Positions 47,810-57,822 of a stretch of DNA of 64,000 nucleotides are shown here, piece by piece (the stretch's first letter is position 1; every line of letters starts with the position of its first letter). The stretch lies in contig JAPOYR010000002.1 of the NCBI GenBank assembly GCA_026706485.1, positions 248,001 through 312,000 on the forward strand, read 5' to 3'. The stretch is from Chloroflexota bacterium (GTDB lineage: Bacteria > Chloroflexota > UBA11872). A program made the position numbers and the translations under genes. The notes below the pieces were generated by a model. It searched no databases. It was not told the origin of the DNA and saw only the letters and a list, made by a program, of their open reading frames with translations.

Positions 47810-47814
47810 GAGCG

Positions 47815-48399
47815 CTAGCCCAGCAGGTCCTGGTCGCCCAGGCGTTCGCGCAATTTGCGCAAGCCGGCCCTCGTGCGCGTCTTGACCGTGCCCAAGGGCA
47901 CGTCCAGACGCTTCGAGATTTCCGATTGGGTGTAGCCGAAATAGGCCAGCCAGAGCACGTCCTGCTCGGTCTGACTGAGGCCCCGGATCGCCTCGCGCAG
48001 CTTCTGCCGCCGCTCGGCGAGCCACGCGTGCTCCCACGGGGCGGGCTCGCCGTCGGCCGGCTGGCGAGCATCGAGATCGACCTCGTAGGGATAGAGCTGG
48101 GGACGGGCGCTGGCGGCGCGAATCGTGTCGGTGATGCGGTTGCGCGCGATGCGGAGCACCCAGGCAGCGAGCGAGCCGCGCGCCTCGTCGAACTGGTGGC
48201 GGCGCGTCCAGACCTGCATGAACACGTCCTGGACGACATCCTCGGCGACGGCCTGCGGAAAGGCACGCCGCGCCATCGACCAGACCGTCGGGCTCAGCAA
48301 GTCGTAGACCCCGCCCAGTGCGTCCGGCTCGTTGCGCACGAGCCGACGCCCGAGGATCGCGTCGGGGCGTTCGGCCGGTTCCGTGCGTTCGCTAGTCAT
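47815..48399 (-). CDS. ECF RNA polymerase sigma factor (SigK/RskA-partner type)
   Basis: A 194-residue group IV sigma factor. Region 2 is DLLSPTVWSMARRAF ... AEDVVQDVFMQVW and SLAAWVLRIARNRITD; region 4 is LSQTEQDVLWLAYFGYTQSEI with a helix-turn-helix (SKRLDVPLGTVKTRTRAGLRKL). It is encoded just before its RskA-type anti-sigma partner. The ATG at 48399 is preferred over the longer frame. Target promoters could not be identified in the window. Confidence 0.92.
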   Translation of the reverse strand: MTSERTEPAERPDAILGRRLVRNEPDALGGVYDLLSPTVWSMARRAFPQAVAEDVVQDVFMQVWTRRHQFDEARGSLAAWVLRIARNRITDTIRAASARPQLYPYEVDLDARQPADGEPAPWEHAWLAERRQKLREAIRGLSQTEQDVLWLAYFGYTQSEISKRLDVPLGTVKTRTRAGLRKLRERLGDQDLLG

Positions 48400-48607
48400 G
48401 CGCGCTGGGGCTAGAGTGCCACGCCGGTCGACCGGACCCTTAGCGAGGCGTCGCGGGCCGGCAAGGCCCGGGAGCTCGGCGGCGAGCGCAGCGCCGGTCA
48501 CGTGGCTGAAGCTCGCGGCGTCCGTGGCGCCCGAATTCGATCACGACTCGACGGCATATGCGGCAGCGCGGCGGCGAGGCGCCGTATGTCGGGGGGTTCG
48601 TGGACTG

Positions 48608-50182
48608 CTACGTAGGTTTCGCCACCGTGGATTGGCTGCCGCGCGCCCGGAGCAGGGCGTACTCGTAGCTGTCTTTCAGCGCCAGCCACGAAGCCTCGAT
48701 GATGTTGGCCGAGCTGCCCACGGTGCCCCACTCCCCATCGCCGTCGGACGACTGGATGAGGACGCGCACCGCCGCGTCCGTGGCAGCGCTGGAGTTGAGG
48801 ATGCGGACCTTGTAGTCGGCCAGGTGCATGGCGCCCAGCTCGGGGAAGAACCGCTCCAGCGCCTTGCGGGCGGCGCGGTCGAGCGCGCTGACGGGGCCGT
48901 TGCCCTCGGCGGCGGTGTGGAAGATCTCGTCGCCCACGCGAATCTTCACCATGGCCTCGGAGAGCATGTCGCGCCCGCCGCGGGTCTCCGCCAGGACGAG
49001 GAAGTCCACGAAGGCAAACGGCGGCTCGTAGTCCCCGGACAGTCGTCGCAGCAGGAGCTCGAACGACGCTTCGGCGCCCTCGAACTGGAAGCCGCGCTCT
49101 TCGAGCGTCTTCAACTCGTCGACGACCTGCGCGGCGTCGGTGTCGGAGCCGAGGCCCAACGCGTCGGCGCGGGCCACGACCGAGCTGCGCCCGGCCAGCT
49201 CCGAAATGAGGATGCGGGAGTCGTTGCCGACCAGCAGCGGGTCGATGTGCTGATAGGCATCGCTGTGCTTGCGCATGCCGCTGCCGTGATAGCCGGCCTT
49301 GTGCGCGAAGGCGCTGTGGCCGGCGAACGGCGTCTGCGGATCAAGCGTCACGTTGGCGATCTCGGCGATATAGCGCGCCAACGCGGCGGTCTGTTGCAGC
49401 TGCGCGGCGGCGACGCAGTCGTGGCCCAGCTTGAGCTGGAGCGTCGGGATCAGCGTGAGCAGGTTGGCGTTGCCGCAGCGCTCGCCGAGACCGTTGGCCG
49501 TGCCCTGGACTTGGCGGGCGCCGGACTCGACGCCGGCCAGGGCGTTGGCCTCGGCCAAGTCCAAATCGTCGTGGGTGTGAATGCCCAGCGGCAGCTCGGT
49601 CCAGGCCGCGGCCGCCAAGACGCCGTCCCTGATTCCGGACGGCAGCGATCCGCCGTTGGTGTCGCAGAGCACCAGCCAGTCGGCGTCGGCCGCGGCGCGT
49701 ACGCACTGTTCCACGTAGGCGCGATCGTGGTTGAGGCCGTCGAAGTAGTGCTCGGCGTCCACGATGACCTCGCGGCCGGCGTCCTTGAGGAAGGCCACCG
49801 AGTCGCGAATCATCGCCAGGTTCTCGTCGGGCGTGGTCTCGAGCACATTCTCAGCCTGGAAGCGCGAGAACTTGGCCACGATGGTGACGGTCGGCGTCTC
49901 GCAGGCCACAAGCGACTGCAAGTTGTCATCCGCCTCGGCCCGGATGCCCTTGTAGCGCGTGGCGCCAAACGCGGTGATGCGTGCGTGCTTCCAGGATCGC
50001 TCGGCGGCGCGGGTGAAGAACTCGCGGTCCTTGGGGTTCGATCCCGGGAAGCCGCCTTCGATGTAATGCACGCCGTAGGCATCGAGGCGCTCGGCGATGC
50101 GGAGCTTGTCCTCGGCGGAAAACGAGATGCCCTCGGTCTGCGCGCCGTCGCGCAGCGTGGTGTCGTAGAGCGAGAGTTGCAT
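48608..50182 (-). CDS. cimA: (R)-citramalate synthase
   Basis: A 524-residue LeuA-superfamily enzyme that condenses acetyl-CoA with pyruvate, giving threonine-independent isoleucine synthesis. The motifs LYDTTLRDGAQTEGISFS, YIEGGFPGSNPKD and HTHDDLDLAEANAL, with ANGLGERCGNANL, identify citramalate rather than isopropylmalate synthase. A C-terminal regulatory (LeuA dimer) domain follows from about residue 390. The ATG at 50182 has GAGGAA upstream. Its leader contains a short ORF and a strong hairpin. It follows leuD on the same strand. Confidence 0.93.
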   Translation of the reverse strand: MQLSLYDTTLRDGAQTEGISFSAEDKLRIAERLDAYGVHYIEGGFPGSNPKDREFFTRAAERSWKHARITAFGATRYKGIRAEADDNLQSLVACETPTVTIVAKFSRFQAENVLETTPDENLAMIRDSVAFLKDAGREVIVDAEHYFDGLNHDRAYVEQCVRAAADADWLVLCDTNGGSLPSGIRDGVLAAAAWTELPLGIHTHDDLDLAEANALAGVESGARQVQGTANGLGERCGNANLLTLIPTLQLKLGHDCVAAAQLQQTAALARYIAEIANVTLDPQTPFAGHSAFAHKAGYHGSGMRKHSDAYQHIDPLLVGNDSRILISELAGRSSVVARADALGLGSDTDAAQVVDELKTLEERGFQFEGAEASFELLLRRLSGDYEPPFAFVDFLVLAETRGGRDMLSEAMVKIRVGDEIFHTAAEGNGPVSALDRAARKALERFFPELGAMHLADYKVRILNSSAATDAAVRVLIQSSDGDGEWGTVGSSANIIEASWLALKDSYEYALLRARGSQSTVAKPT

Positions 50183-50218
50183 ACGGAAGTTCCTCGGCAA
50201 GTCTGGAGGGTTGAGAAC

Positions 50219-50259
50219 CCGAACGGGCGTGGGCCGGGGCCCACCGGCCGGCGGTTCGG
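50219..50259 (-). promoter_or_regulatory. Strong hairpin in the cimA leader
   Basis: The outer arm CCGAAC / GTTCGG and inner arm GTGGGCC / GGCCCAC form one long stem directly after the stop of the short ORF, with no T-run. It could act as an attenuator or as an operon-separating structure; the role is not proven. Confidence 0.45.
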
Positions 50260-50355
50260 CTAGCGAGCCGCCACGCGGACTGCCGCGGCAATGTCGACCG
50301 CGCCCGTGAACATGGACTTCACGGGTCGCGGAGATTCCTTGCGTCGGGCAGTCAT
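50260..50355 (-). CDS. Possible leader peptide upstream of cimA (31 aa)
   Basis: A 31-codon ORF starting at ATG 50355. It encodes MTARRKESPRPVKSM followed by a Val/Ile/Ala-rich end (AVDIAAAVRVAAR). Its stop abuts the hairpin at 50219-50259, and cimA begins 77 bases beyond the stop. Codons for branched amino acids are present but not strongly concentrated, and there is no Leu, so amino-acid attenuation is only possible. Confidence 0.3.
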   Translation of the reverse strand: MTARRKESPRPVKSMFTGAVDIAAAVRVAAR

Positions 50356-50423
50356 GGACTCGGGCCTGTCTCGATCAGTGGGGCGGGCGCTGCCGCCGAG
50401 GGCATTGTAAGGCCTGCTGGCGC

Positions 50424-51035
50424 TCATTCGGAGGCCGGGAATCCGGTGAGGTACGGCAGGCGGGCGCTGGTCGCTCGGACTTCGTCGGTGTTTTCGAGAA
50501 GCTGTCCCAGGGCGTCCCAGCGGCCCGTCAGGAAGCTGGCGCGGGCGCTGGCGGGGACGGTGGCCGGGTAGGCGCCCTGGTCCGTCACCACACGCTCTGC
50601 CTCGATATCGATGGCGAGCTCGGCGTCCGGTGCTTCGTCCAGCAACGCTTGCAGCGATTCGACGTGCTCGGGATCCATCGTCACGCAAGGCAGGCCGATC
50701 GTCACGCAGTTGCCAAAGAAGATCTCCGCAAAGCTCTCGCCGACGATTGCCCGAATGCCGCGACGAAGCAGCGCCTGCGGCGCATGCTCGCGGCTTGACC
50801 CGCAGCCGAAATTCTCGTTCACGACCAGCACGCCGGCGCCGGCGAAGCGCGGGTCGTCCAGCGGGTGCGCGCCGTCAAGGGCACGGCGGTCGTCCTCGAA
50901 CGCGTGCGGGCCGAGCCCCTCGAACGTGATCTCCCGCAGATAGCGCGCCGGGATGATCCGGTCGGTGTCGATGTCGTTGCCCCGCACCGGCACGCCGCGG
51001 CCCACGATGCGGGCGATGACGGCCCCCTCGCTCAT
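50424..51035 (-). CDS. leuD: 3-isopropylmalate dehydratase small subunit
   Basis: A 203-residue Leu[21 protein letters not shown] opens the fold, and [17 protein letters not shown] is the small-subunit signature. It pairs with LeuC to isomerise 2-isopropylmalate. The ATG at 51035 overlaps the leuC stop by ATGA. leuB is missing from the operon and from the window. Confidence 0.95.
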   Translation of the reverse strand: MSEGAVIARIVGRGVPVRGNDIDTDRIIPARYLREITFEGLGPHAFEDDRRALDGAHPLDDPRFAGAGVLVVNENFGCGSSREHAPQALLRRGIRAIVGESFAEIFFGNCVTIGLPCVTMDPEHVESLQALLDEAPDAELAIDIEAERVVTDQGAYPATVPASARASFLTGRWDALGQLLENTDEVRATSARLPYLTGFPASE

Positions 51036-52438
51036 GACGCCACCATTTGCCGCACGTCGGCAACCTCGCCGGCCAGCGCCGCGGCAGCGACCATGGCCGG
51101 ACTCATGAGCAGCGTGCGGCCCGTGGGGCTGCCCTGGCGGCCCTTGAAGTTTCGGTTGCTGGACGAGGCGCAAACCTGGTCGCCCTGCAGCTTGTCCGGG
51201 TTCATGGCCAGGCACATGGAGCAGCCGGCTTCGCGCCATTCGAAGCCGGCCTCCTGGAAAATCTCGTGCAGACCGGCGGCCTCGGCCTCGGCGCGAATGC
51301 GCTGCGAGCCGGGAACGACCAACGCCTTGACGCCGTCGGCGACACGCCCGCCCTGGGCCACGCGCGCGGCCTCGTGCAGGTCGCTGAGCCGGGCGTTGGT
51401 GCACGAACCGACGAATGCCACGTCGATGGGAATGCCGGCAATGGAGCGTCCGGGCTCGAGGGACATGTGCTCCAGGGCCTCCTGCGCAGCTGCGCGGCCG
51501 GGTCCGTCGAGCGCTTCGAGGGACGGCACCACGTCGTCGACGCCCGTGACCTGGCCCGGGTTGATGCCCCAGGTGACCATCGGGGCAATGTCGGCGCCGT
51601 CCATGGTCACGACGTCGTCATAGTTTGCGTCGGGACTTGAGGCGAGCGAGCGCCACCACGCGGCCGCCCGCTGAAACTCGTCGCCGGCCGGCGCGAACTC
51701 GCGGCCCTCGATGTACGCCTCGGTGGTGGCGTCAGGGTTGACGTAGCCCACGCGCGCGCCGCCCTCGATGGACATGTTGCAGATCGTCATGCGCTCGTCC
51801 ATGGACATGGAGTCGAGCACCGCGCCGCCGTACTCATAGGCGTAGCCCACGCCGCCCTGCACGCCGAGGCTGCCGATGATGTGCAGGATCACGTCCTTGG
51901 CGAAGACACCCTCGCTGAGCCGACCATTGATCTCAATTCGGCGCAGCTTGGGCTTCGCCACCGACATGCACTGGGTGGCCAGCACGTCGCGCACCTGCGA
52001 CGTGCCGACGCCGAACGCCACCGCGCCGAACGCGCCGTGGGTGCTGGTGTGGCTGTCGCCGCAGGCGATGGTCATGCCCGGCTGGGTGAGGCCAAGCTCC
52101 GGCCCGATGACGTGCACGATGCCCTGACGACCGGTCGACCGATCGAAGAACGGCAAGTCGTTGACCCGCACGTTCTCTTCGATGGCGGCGAACATCTGCT
52201 CGGCCATACCGTCGGCGTAGGGCCGCTGCTGCGCGTCGGTGGGGATGATGTGATCCACCGTGGCGAACGTCCGCTCGGGATAGCGCACCCGCAGGCCGCG
52301 CTCGGCCAGCATCTGGAAGGCCTGTGGACTGGTGACCTCGTGCACCAGGTGAAGACCGATGAAGAGCTGCGTTTCGCCGTTGGGGAGACGCCGCACCGTG
52401 TGCAGGTCCCAAACGGTGTCCAGCAAGGTGTTGGCCAT
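51032..52438 (-). CDS. leuC: 3-isopropylmalate dehydratase large subunit
   Basis: A 468-residue aconitase-family protein. The [4Fe-4S] cysteines are in [12 protein letters not shown] and [31 protein letters not shown] is the family signature. GGAGACGACG precedes the ATG. It follows leuA by 9 bases and is coupled to leuD. Confidence 0.96.
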   Translation of the reverse strand: MANTLLDTVWDLHTVRRLPNGETQLFIGLHLVHEVTSPQAFQMLAERGLRVRYPERTFATVDHIIPTDAQQRPYADGMAEQMFAAIEENVRVNDLPFFDRSTGRQGIVHVIGPELGLTQPGMTIACGDSHTSTHGAFGAVAFGVGTSQVRDVLATQCMSVAKPKLRRIEINGRLSEGVFAKDVILHIIGSLGVQGGVGYAYEYGGAVLDSMSMDERMTICNMSIEGGARVGYVNPDATTEAYIEGREFAPAGDEFQRAAAWWRSLASSPDANYDDVVTMDGADIAPMVTWGINPGQVTGVDDVVPSLEALDGPGRAAAQEALEHMSLEPGRSIAGIPIDVAFVGSCTNARLSDLHEAARVAQGGRVADGVKALVVPGSQRIRAEAEAAGLHEIFQEAGFEWREAGCSMCLAMNPDKLQGDQVCASSSNRNFKGRQGSPTGRTLLMSPAMVAAAALAGEVADVRQMVAS

Positions 52439-52447
52439 CGTCGTCTC

Positions 52448-54022
52448 CTAATCCTCGCTCGTCGGCGCGTGCACGATGGCCTGCGCCTCGGGCGTGGCCG
52501 ACCAGTCCTTGCCCAAGCCGGCCAGCATCCGGTTGAGCGCATTGATATAGGCCTGCGCGCTCGCGACCAGGATGTCCGTGTCGGCGCCGTGGCCGTTGAA
52601 GACCTTGGCGTCGGCTTCGATACGAATCGTCACCTCGCCGATGGCGTCGATGCCGCTGGTGACGGCATTGACGGAGAACTCAATGAGACGGTTGGGCACG
52701 CCGACGATGCGGTTGATGGCCTGGTAGATGGCATGGACCGGGCCGTCGCCGATGGCCGCGTCCGAGAACTCGGTGCCGTCGTCCGACAGCAGGCGCACGG
52801 TGGCCGTGGGCATGGAGCCGGTTCCGGCGCTGACCTGGACGTGCTGCAGCACGAACGCCTGGTGGAACGCCTCGCGCTGCCGCTGCTGCGCGATGGCCTC
52901 GAGATCGCGGTCGGTGACCTGCTTCTTGCGGTCGGCAATGTCCTTGAAGGCGCGAAACACCTCCATGAACTCGTCCTCTTCCAGGGCATAGCCCATGGAT
53001 TCCAGGCGGTCGCGCACCGCGTGCCGGCCGGAGGTCTTGCCCAGGACGATGCTGCTGTCGCTCACGCCCACGTCGGCGGGATGCATGATCTCGAACGTCG
53101 TGCGCTCCTTGAGCATGCCGTCCTGGTGCAGGCCGGAGGCATGCGCGAAGGCATTGCCGCCGATGATGGCCTTGTTGGGCGGCACCAGCATGCCCATGAA
53201 GTTGGACACGAGGCGACTGGTGCGGGCGAGCTCCTTCGTGTCCAGGCGCGTATCGGCTTGAAAGTACTCCCGCCGCGTGCGCAGCGCCATGGCGATCTCT
53301 TCCAGGGCTGAATTGCCGGCGCGCTCGCCAACGCCGTTGATGGTGCACTCGACCTGCCGGGCGCCGGCCCGCACCGCCGCCAGCGAGTTGGCGACCGATT
53401 GGCCCAGATCATCATGGCAGTGCACCGAAAGCACCACGTCGTCGATCCCCGGCGTGTTCTCGGTGACGTAGGCCACCATGCGGCCGAACTCTTCGGGCTG
53501 CGCGTAGCCGACCGTGTCGGGGAAGTTGACGACCGTGGCGCCGGCTTCGATGGCCGCCGCGAAGATGCGGCAGACGAAGTCCAGATCCGAGCGCGTGGCG
53601 TCCATGGCCGAAAACTCGATGTGCGAGGTGAATTGGCGCGCGTAGGACACGGCGTCCTGCGTCAGATCGAGCACGTGCTCGCGCCGCGCGCGCAGCTGAT
53701 GCTGGATGTGAATGTCGGAGGTCGAGATCACGATGTGCAGCAGCGGGTTGGCGGCCGGCTCCAGCGCCTGCCAGGTGCTGTCGATCTGCTCGCGCTTGAA
53801 TCCGCTCAGGGCGGCGATTTCGACCTCGCGCAGCTCTTGCGCCAAGAGCTGGACGGCCCTGAAGTCGCCGGGCGAGGTGTGCGGAAAGCCGGCCTCGATG
53901 ACGTCGACGTTCAGTCGCGCGAGCTGCCGGCCAATCTCCAGCTTCTCGTCGATGGTCAGCGCGCCGCCGGCGGCTTGCTCGCCGTCGCGCAGCGTCGTGT
54001 CAAATATTCGGATGTGTCGCAT
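52448..54022 (-). CDS. leuA: 2-isopropylmalate synthase
   Basis: A 524-residue enzyme of leucine synthesis condensing acetyl-CoA with 2-ketoisovalerate. The HMGL-like barrel has IRIFDTTLRDGEQAAGG, SVHCHDDLGQSVANSL, NGVGERAGNSALEEI and GLHQDGMLKER. A LeuA allosteric dimer domain follows from about residue 380, consistent with feedback inhibition by leucine. GAGGG precedes the ATG. It is 149 bases downstream of ilvC. Confidence 0.95.
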   Translation of the reverse strand: MRHIRIFDTTLRDGEQAAGGALTIDEKLEIGRQLARLNVDVIEAGFPHTSPGDFRAVQLLAQELREVEIAALSGFKREQIDSTWQALEPAANPLLHIVISTSDIHIQHQLRARREHVLDLTQDAVSYARQFTSHIEFSAMDATRSDLDFVCRIFAAAIEAGATVVNFPDTVGYAQPEEFGRMVAYVTENTPGIDDVVLSVHCHDDLGQSVANSLAAVRAGARQVECTINGVGERAGNSALEEIAMALRTRREYFQADTRLDTKELARTSRLVSNFMGMLVPPNKAIIGGNAFAHASGLHQDGMLKERTTFEIMHPADVGVSDSSIVLGKTSGRHAVRDRLESMGYALEEDEFMEVFRAFKDIADRKKQVTDRDLEAIAQQRQREAFHQAFVLQHVQVSAGTGSMPTATVRLLSDDGTEFSDAAIGDGPVHAIYQAINRIVGVPNRLIEFSVNAVTSGIDAIGEVTIRIEADAKVFNGHGADTDILVASAQAYINALNRMLAGLGKDWSATPEAQAIVHAPTSED

Positions 54023-54171
54023 CGGTCAAACCCTCGGTCAGTGTTGTGGGCGGTCGCGGGACGACCGCGTCTACGCTCCCTAGCTCCCCTCTCGCAGCGG
54101 AGAGGGGCCCGGAAGCGCAAGTTCTAGGGCCCTGCGGGCGGTGACGAGGGTCACCATGTCGATGCGACGTT

Positions 54172-55188
54172 TCACTCGCGAGTCTTTGGCAGCCAGTCCA
54201 TCATACTGCGCAATTCGCCGCCGACACGCTCCAACTCGTGATTCAAGTCGGCATTGCGCAAGGCGTTGTATGCCGGACGGCCCGCCTGGTTCTCCAGGAT
54301 CCAGTTCCGAGCGAAGGTGCCGTCCTGAATCTCGGTGAGCAGCTGGCGCATCACCTGCCGTGAATTCTCGTTGACCACACGCGGGCCCGAGACCAGGTCG
54401 CCGTACTCGGCGGTGTCGCTGACCGAGTGCCGCATGTAGGTGAGACCGCCCTGGTAGATCAGGTCCACGATCAGCTTCAACTCGTGCAAGCACTCGAAGT
54501 AGGCCAGCCGCGGGTCATAGCCGGCCTCGACCAAGGTGTCGAAGGCCGCCTTGATGAGCGCCGTGGTGCCGCCGCACAAGACGCTCTGCTCGCCGAAGAG
54601 GTCGGTCTCCGTCTCGTCCTTGAAGGTCGTCTCGATGAGGCCGGCCTTCGCCGCGCCCAGCGCCTTGGCGTAGGACAACGCCACCTCTCGCGCGCGGCCT
54701 GAGGCGTCCTGCGCCACGGCGATCAGCGCGGGCACGCCGACTTCCTGCTCGAACATGTCGCGCACGATGTGACCGGGGCCCTTGGGCGCCACCATGACCA
54801 CGTCGATCTCCCGCGGCGGGATGATCTGGCCGTAGTGAATGTTGAAGCCGTGGGCGAACATGAGCGCCTGCCCGGCCTTGAGGTTGGGCCGGATCTGGGT
54901 ATCGAACGCCTCGGCCTGGGTTTGGTCGGGCAGCGCGATCATGGTGGCGTCGGAGACGGCGACGGCCTCGTCGGTGTCCAGCACGACCAGGTCGGCGTCC
55001 TCGGCGCGCTCACGCGAGGAGCTGGCGGGCCGCAGGCCCACCACGACGTCGACGCCGGAATCTCGCAGGTTCAGCGCGTGCGCGTGACCCTGGCTGCCGT
55101 AGCCGAGCACGGCGACCTTCTTACCCTCCAGCTCGTCGGAGGTGATGTCGGACTCGTAAAGGACTTTGCTATCCACGTGCGCTCCCAT
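54172..55188 (-). CDS. ilvC: Ketol-acid reductoisomerase (class I)
   Basis: A 338-residue short-form KARI with [13 protein letters not shown] (Rossmann loop), [15 protein letters not shown] (cofactor loop with a serine-rich stretch typical of NADPH use) and [19 protein letters not shown] (metal-binding acids). Its start lies 20 bases inside ilvN. Confidence 0.95.
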   Translation of the reverse strand: MGAHVDSKVLYESDITSDELEGKKVAVLGYGSQGHAHALNLRDSGVDVVVGLRPASSSRERAEDADLVVLDTDEAVAVSDATMIALPDQTQAEAFDTQIRPNLKAGQALMFAHGFNIHYGQIIPPREIDVVMVAPKGPGHIVRDMFEQEVGVPALIAVAQDASGRAREVALSYAKALGAAKAGLIETTFKDETETDLFGEQSVLCGGTTALIKAAFDTLVEAGYDPRLAYFECLHELKLIVDLIYQGGLTYMRHSVSDTAEYGDLVSGPRVVNENSRQVMRQLLTEIQDGTFARNWILENQAGRPAYNALRNADLNHELERVGGELRSMMDWLPKTRE

Positions 55189-55690
55189 TCCGCGAGGTCT
55201 TGGTCCCGCGCGCCATAGCGACGATGCCGGTGCGCGTCAACTCGTCGATGCCGTATTCGGCGATTACGTCCAGGAATCGGTCGATTGTCTCGGAAACTCC
55301 CGTGATCTGGACAATCATGCTGTCTCGGCCAACGTCCACGATCTCGCCGTGGAAGATGCTGGCAATGTCGGCCAGGCCGGGTCGGTCCTCCGGCGACACG
55401 CGCACGCGCACCAGCGCCGTCTCCGTCTGCACGGCGGACACGTCGGTGAGATCGCGGACCGTGATGACCTCCACCAGCTTGTAGAGCTGCTTCTCAAACT
55501 GCTTGACCTCGTCGTCCGTGCCTCGGACCTCGATGGTCATGCGGGAATAGCCCGGCTCTTCGCAATTCCCGACGGCCAGGCTGGCGATGTTGAATCCGCG
55601 CCGGCGGAACATGCTGGCCACGCGGGTGAGGACACCTGGATGGTCGGCCACCATGGCCACGAGCGTGTGGCTGCGGCTGGTTCCGTTCAT
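55169..55690 (-). CDS. ilvN: Acetolactate synthase regulatory subunit
   Basis: A 173-residue protein with an N-terminal ACT domain ([34 protein letters not shown]) and a C-terminal ALS_ss domain. It mediates valine feedback on IlvB. The ATG at 55690 overlaps the ilvB stop; the longer frame upstream is a shadow of ilvB. Confidence 0.94.
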   Translation of the reverse strand: MNGTSRSHTLVAMVADHPGVLTRVASMFRRRGFNIASLAVGNCEEPGYSRMTIEVRGTDDEVKQFEKQLYKLVEVITVRDLTDVSAVQTETALVRVRVSPEDRPGLADIASIFHGEIVDVGRDSMIVQITGVSETIDRFLDVIAEYGIDELTRTGIVAMARGTKTSRNGSARG

Positions 55691-57408
55691 CGCGGGTCCT
55701 CGATCACGCTGCGGACGCCGGTGCCCGGCACGATCATGGGATAGACGTTCTCGACGCGGTCGACGTGCACGTCCAGCACGACCGGTCCGTCGTAGGCGTG
55801 GGCGTCGGCGATGGCTTCGTGCAGCTCGTCGCGCGAGCTCACCGAGACGCCGCGCAGGCCGAACGCTTCGGCCACCTTGGCGAAGTCGGGATTGTCGAGG
55901 AACGCGCCCATGTAGCGGCCTTCGTAGAAGAACTGCTGCCACTGGCGAATCATGCCCAGGTGCGCGTTGTTGAGGATGGCGACCTTGACCGGGATCTTCT
56001 CCGCGGCCAGCGTGTTGAACTCCTGGATGTTGATCAGCAGGCCGCCGTCGCCGGTGACGCACCAGACGGGCTCGCCGGGCGCGCCCATCTGCACGCCCAT
56101 GGCCGCGGGCAGGGCGTAGCCCATCGGGCCAAGGCCCCCGGCGCTGAAGAAGCGGCGCGGCTTCTCATACCAGAAGTGCTGCGAGGCCCACATTTGGTTC
56201 TGGCCCACGTCGGCGATGACGCGCGCATCGCCGCCCGAAGCGTCGTAGATCGACCGCACGACCTCCTGCGGCAGCACCGTGTCGGGGCTGTCGGGAATGT
56301 CGAGCGAGGGGTGGTTCTCGCGCCACTCGTTGAGCTGCGCGATCCACGGGCGCCGCTCGCGATGCTCGATGAGCGGATTCAAGGCCTGGAGGGTGAGCTT
56401 GAGATCGCCCACGATCGGCACCTCGGTGTCGAGCACCTTGCCGATCTCAGCCGGATCGACGTCGATGTGCACGACCTTGGCGTTGGGGCCGAACTCGTCG
56501 ACCTTGCCCACGGCGCGGTCGTCGAAACGCACGCCCAACCCGATGATGCAGTCGGTCTCGCCCATGGCGAAGTTGGCATAGGCCAACCCGTGCATGCCGA
56601 GCATGCCGAAGGACAGCGGGTGGGTCTCGGGGAAGCCGCCGACGCCGTGCAGCGTGGTCACCACCGGGACGTTGCCGCCCGTGGCCAGCTCGAAGAGCTC
56701 GGGCGCGGCGCCGGAGATGTCGACGCCGTGGCCGGCCATGATCATGGGCCGCTCGGACGCGTTGATGACCTCCGCCGCGCGGCGCACCATCTTGAGGTTG
56801 CCGGCGCGGACGGGACGGTAGCCCCGGAGATTCACCCGGTCCGGCGCCGGAACTGTGGTTTCCTCCAGGAACACGTCCTTGGGCACGTCCACCACGACGG
56901 GGCCGGGGCGGCCGGACTTGGCCAGGTAGAAGGCCTCAGCCATGACGCGCGGAAGCTCGTCGGCATGCATCACCAGGTAGTTGTGCTTGGTGATGGGAAT
57001 GCTGATGCCCGTGATGTCGGTTTCCTGGAAGGCGTCGGAGCCGATGGCCGGACGCGCGACCTGGCCCGTGATGTAGACCACGGGCACCGAGTCCATGTGG
57101 TCGTTGGCCATGCTGGTGACGAGGTTGGTCGCCCCAGGGCCCGAGGTGCTCGTGGCCACGCCGACCTTGCCGGTGGCCCGCGCATAGCCGTTGGCCGCGA
57201 ATCCGGCGCCCTGCTCATGGCGCGCCAGCACGTGGCGGATGCGGTCCTGGTAGTGGTAGAGCGAGTCGTAGAACGGCAGCGAGGCGCCGCCGGGCATGCC
57301 GAAGATCACGTCGATGTCCTCGGCCAGGATGGCTTCGCAGATCACCTGGCCGCCCGAGCGGGCGGGCACGGCGCCGTTGGTCGAGCCGTTGGATTCAGAG
57401 GCGGTCAT
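55687..57408 (-). CDS. ilvB: Acetolactate synthase catalytic subunit
   Basis: A 573-residue TPP-dependent enzyme. GMPGGASLPFYDSL and RHEQGAGFAANGYARATG (catalytic Glu) open it; GDGGLLINIQEFNTLAAEKI is the TPP/Mg motif. It makes acetolactate for Val/Leu and acetohydroxybutyrate for Ile. It is the first gene of ilvBNC-leuACD and is preceded by a 400-base untranslated region with a T-box and terminator, so its expression should follow tRNA charging. Confidence 0.96.
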   Translation of the reverse strand: MTASESNGSTNGAVPARSGGQVICEAILAEDIDVIFGMPGGASLPFYDSLYHYQDRIRHVLARHEQGAGFAANGYARATGKVGVATSTSGPGATNLVTSMANDHMDSVPVVYITGQVARPAIGSDAFQETDITGISIPITKHNYLVMHADELPRVMAEAFYLAKSGRPGPVVVDVPKDVFLEETTVPAPDRVNLRGYRPVRAGNLKMVRRAAEVINASERPMIMAGHGVDISGAAPELFELATGGNVPVVTTLHGVGGFPETHPLSFGMLGMHGLAYANFAMGETDCIIGLGVRFDDRAVGKVDEFGPNAKVVHIDVDPAEIGKVLDTEVPIVGDLKLTLQALNPLIEHRERRPWIAQLNEWRENHPSLDIPDSPDTVLPQEVVRSIYDASGGDARVIADVGQNQMWASQHFWYEKPRRFFSAGGLGPMGYALPAAMGVQMGAPGEPVWCVTGDGGLLINIQEFNTLAAEKIPVKVAILNNAHLGMIRQWQQFFYEGRYMGAFLDNPDFAKVAEAFGLRGVSVSSRDELHEAIADAHAYDGPVVLDVHVDRVENVYPMIVPGTGVRSVIEDPR

Positions 57409-57458
57409 ATGGGAGTGCTCCTGTCAGTGTCGAAGAGTTGCGGGATCGAGGGGGAGCC

Positions 57459-57486
57459 GCGAACCGGCGCGCTATCGCCGGTTCGC
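57459..57486 (-). other. GC-rich hairpin in the ilvB 5' untranslated region
   Basis: An 11-base perfect stem (GCGAACCGGCG / CGCCGGTTCGC) with a 6-base loop, lying between the T-box terminator and the ilvB start. There is no T-run. It may protect the mRNA or influence ilvB translation. Confidence 0.5.
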
Positions 57487-57600
57487 GCCGCCTACCGCGA
57501 CAGGCAGCGCCCAACCAAGCGGCTCGCCGGCGCGAGCGGCTCGGCCATCGTGGCTCGGACCTGCCGTCACGTGATCGTTCATCCTGTCCTCGGCACGTAC

Positions 57601-57626
57601 AAAAGCCCGTCCCCTGGGGACGGGCT
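57601..57626 (-). terminator. Rho-independent terminator of the T-box leader
   Basis: On the minus strand a stem of AGCCCGTCCCC paired with GGGGACGGGCT is followed by TTTT (57604-57601). It starts a few bases after the T-box motif, so it is mutually exclusive with the antiterminator. Confidence 0.88.
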
Positions 57627-57822
57627 CAACCCGCGGTACCACCCCGATTGCCCGGCATACGCCGGGCCACTCGGCGCCCCGCTAACGGTGGGCGACCGGG
57701 CCGGCCTCCCCGTGGATCGACCGACCGGCTCGGGGGCGACCTTCGGTCCCCACAACCCGCTGGCTCGCACCGTCTCCAGCTCGCTCAGGGTTGGAGGGGG
57801 ACCTACTCTTCCCCGTCAACGC
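57601..57822 (-). promoter_or_regulatory. T-box riboswitch (probably tRNA-Val sensing) upstream of ilvB
   Basis: The minus strand carries the T-box consensus GGGTGGTACCGCG at 57632-57644, where TGGT would pair with an uncharged acceptor end whose discriminator base is A (tRNA-Val, -Ile or -Leu). Upstream is a Stem I: GAAGAGTAGG (GA motif and AGTA), a stem GGTCCCC / GGGGACC, a distal GGTGCGAGCC loop, then GAA-G-GTC with the predicted specifier GTC (57740-57738). In the model glyQS leader the specifier lies at the same place. GTC would read valine. A terminator follows. It should let transcription proceed into ilvBNC-leuACD when that tRNA is uncharged. Confidence 0.9.
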
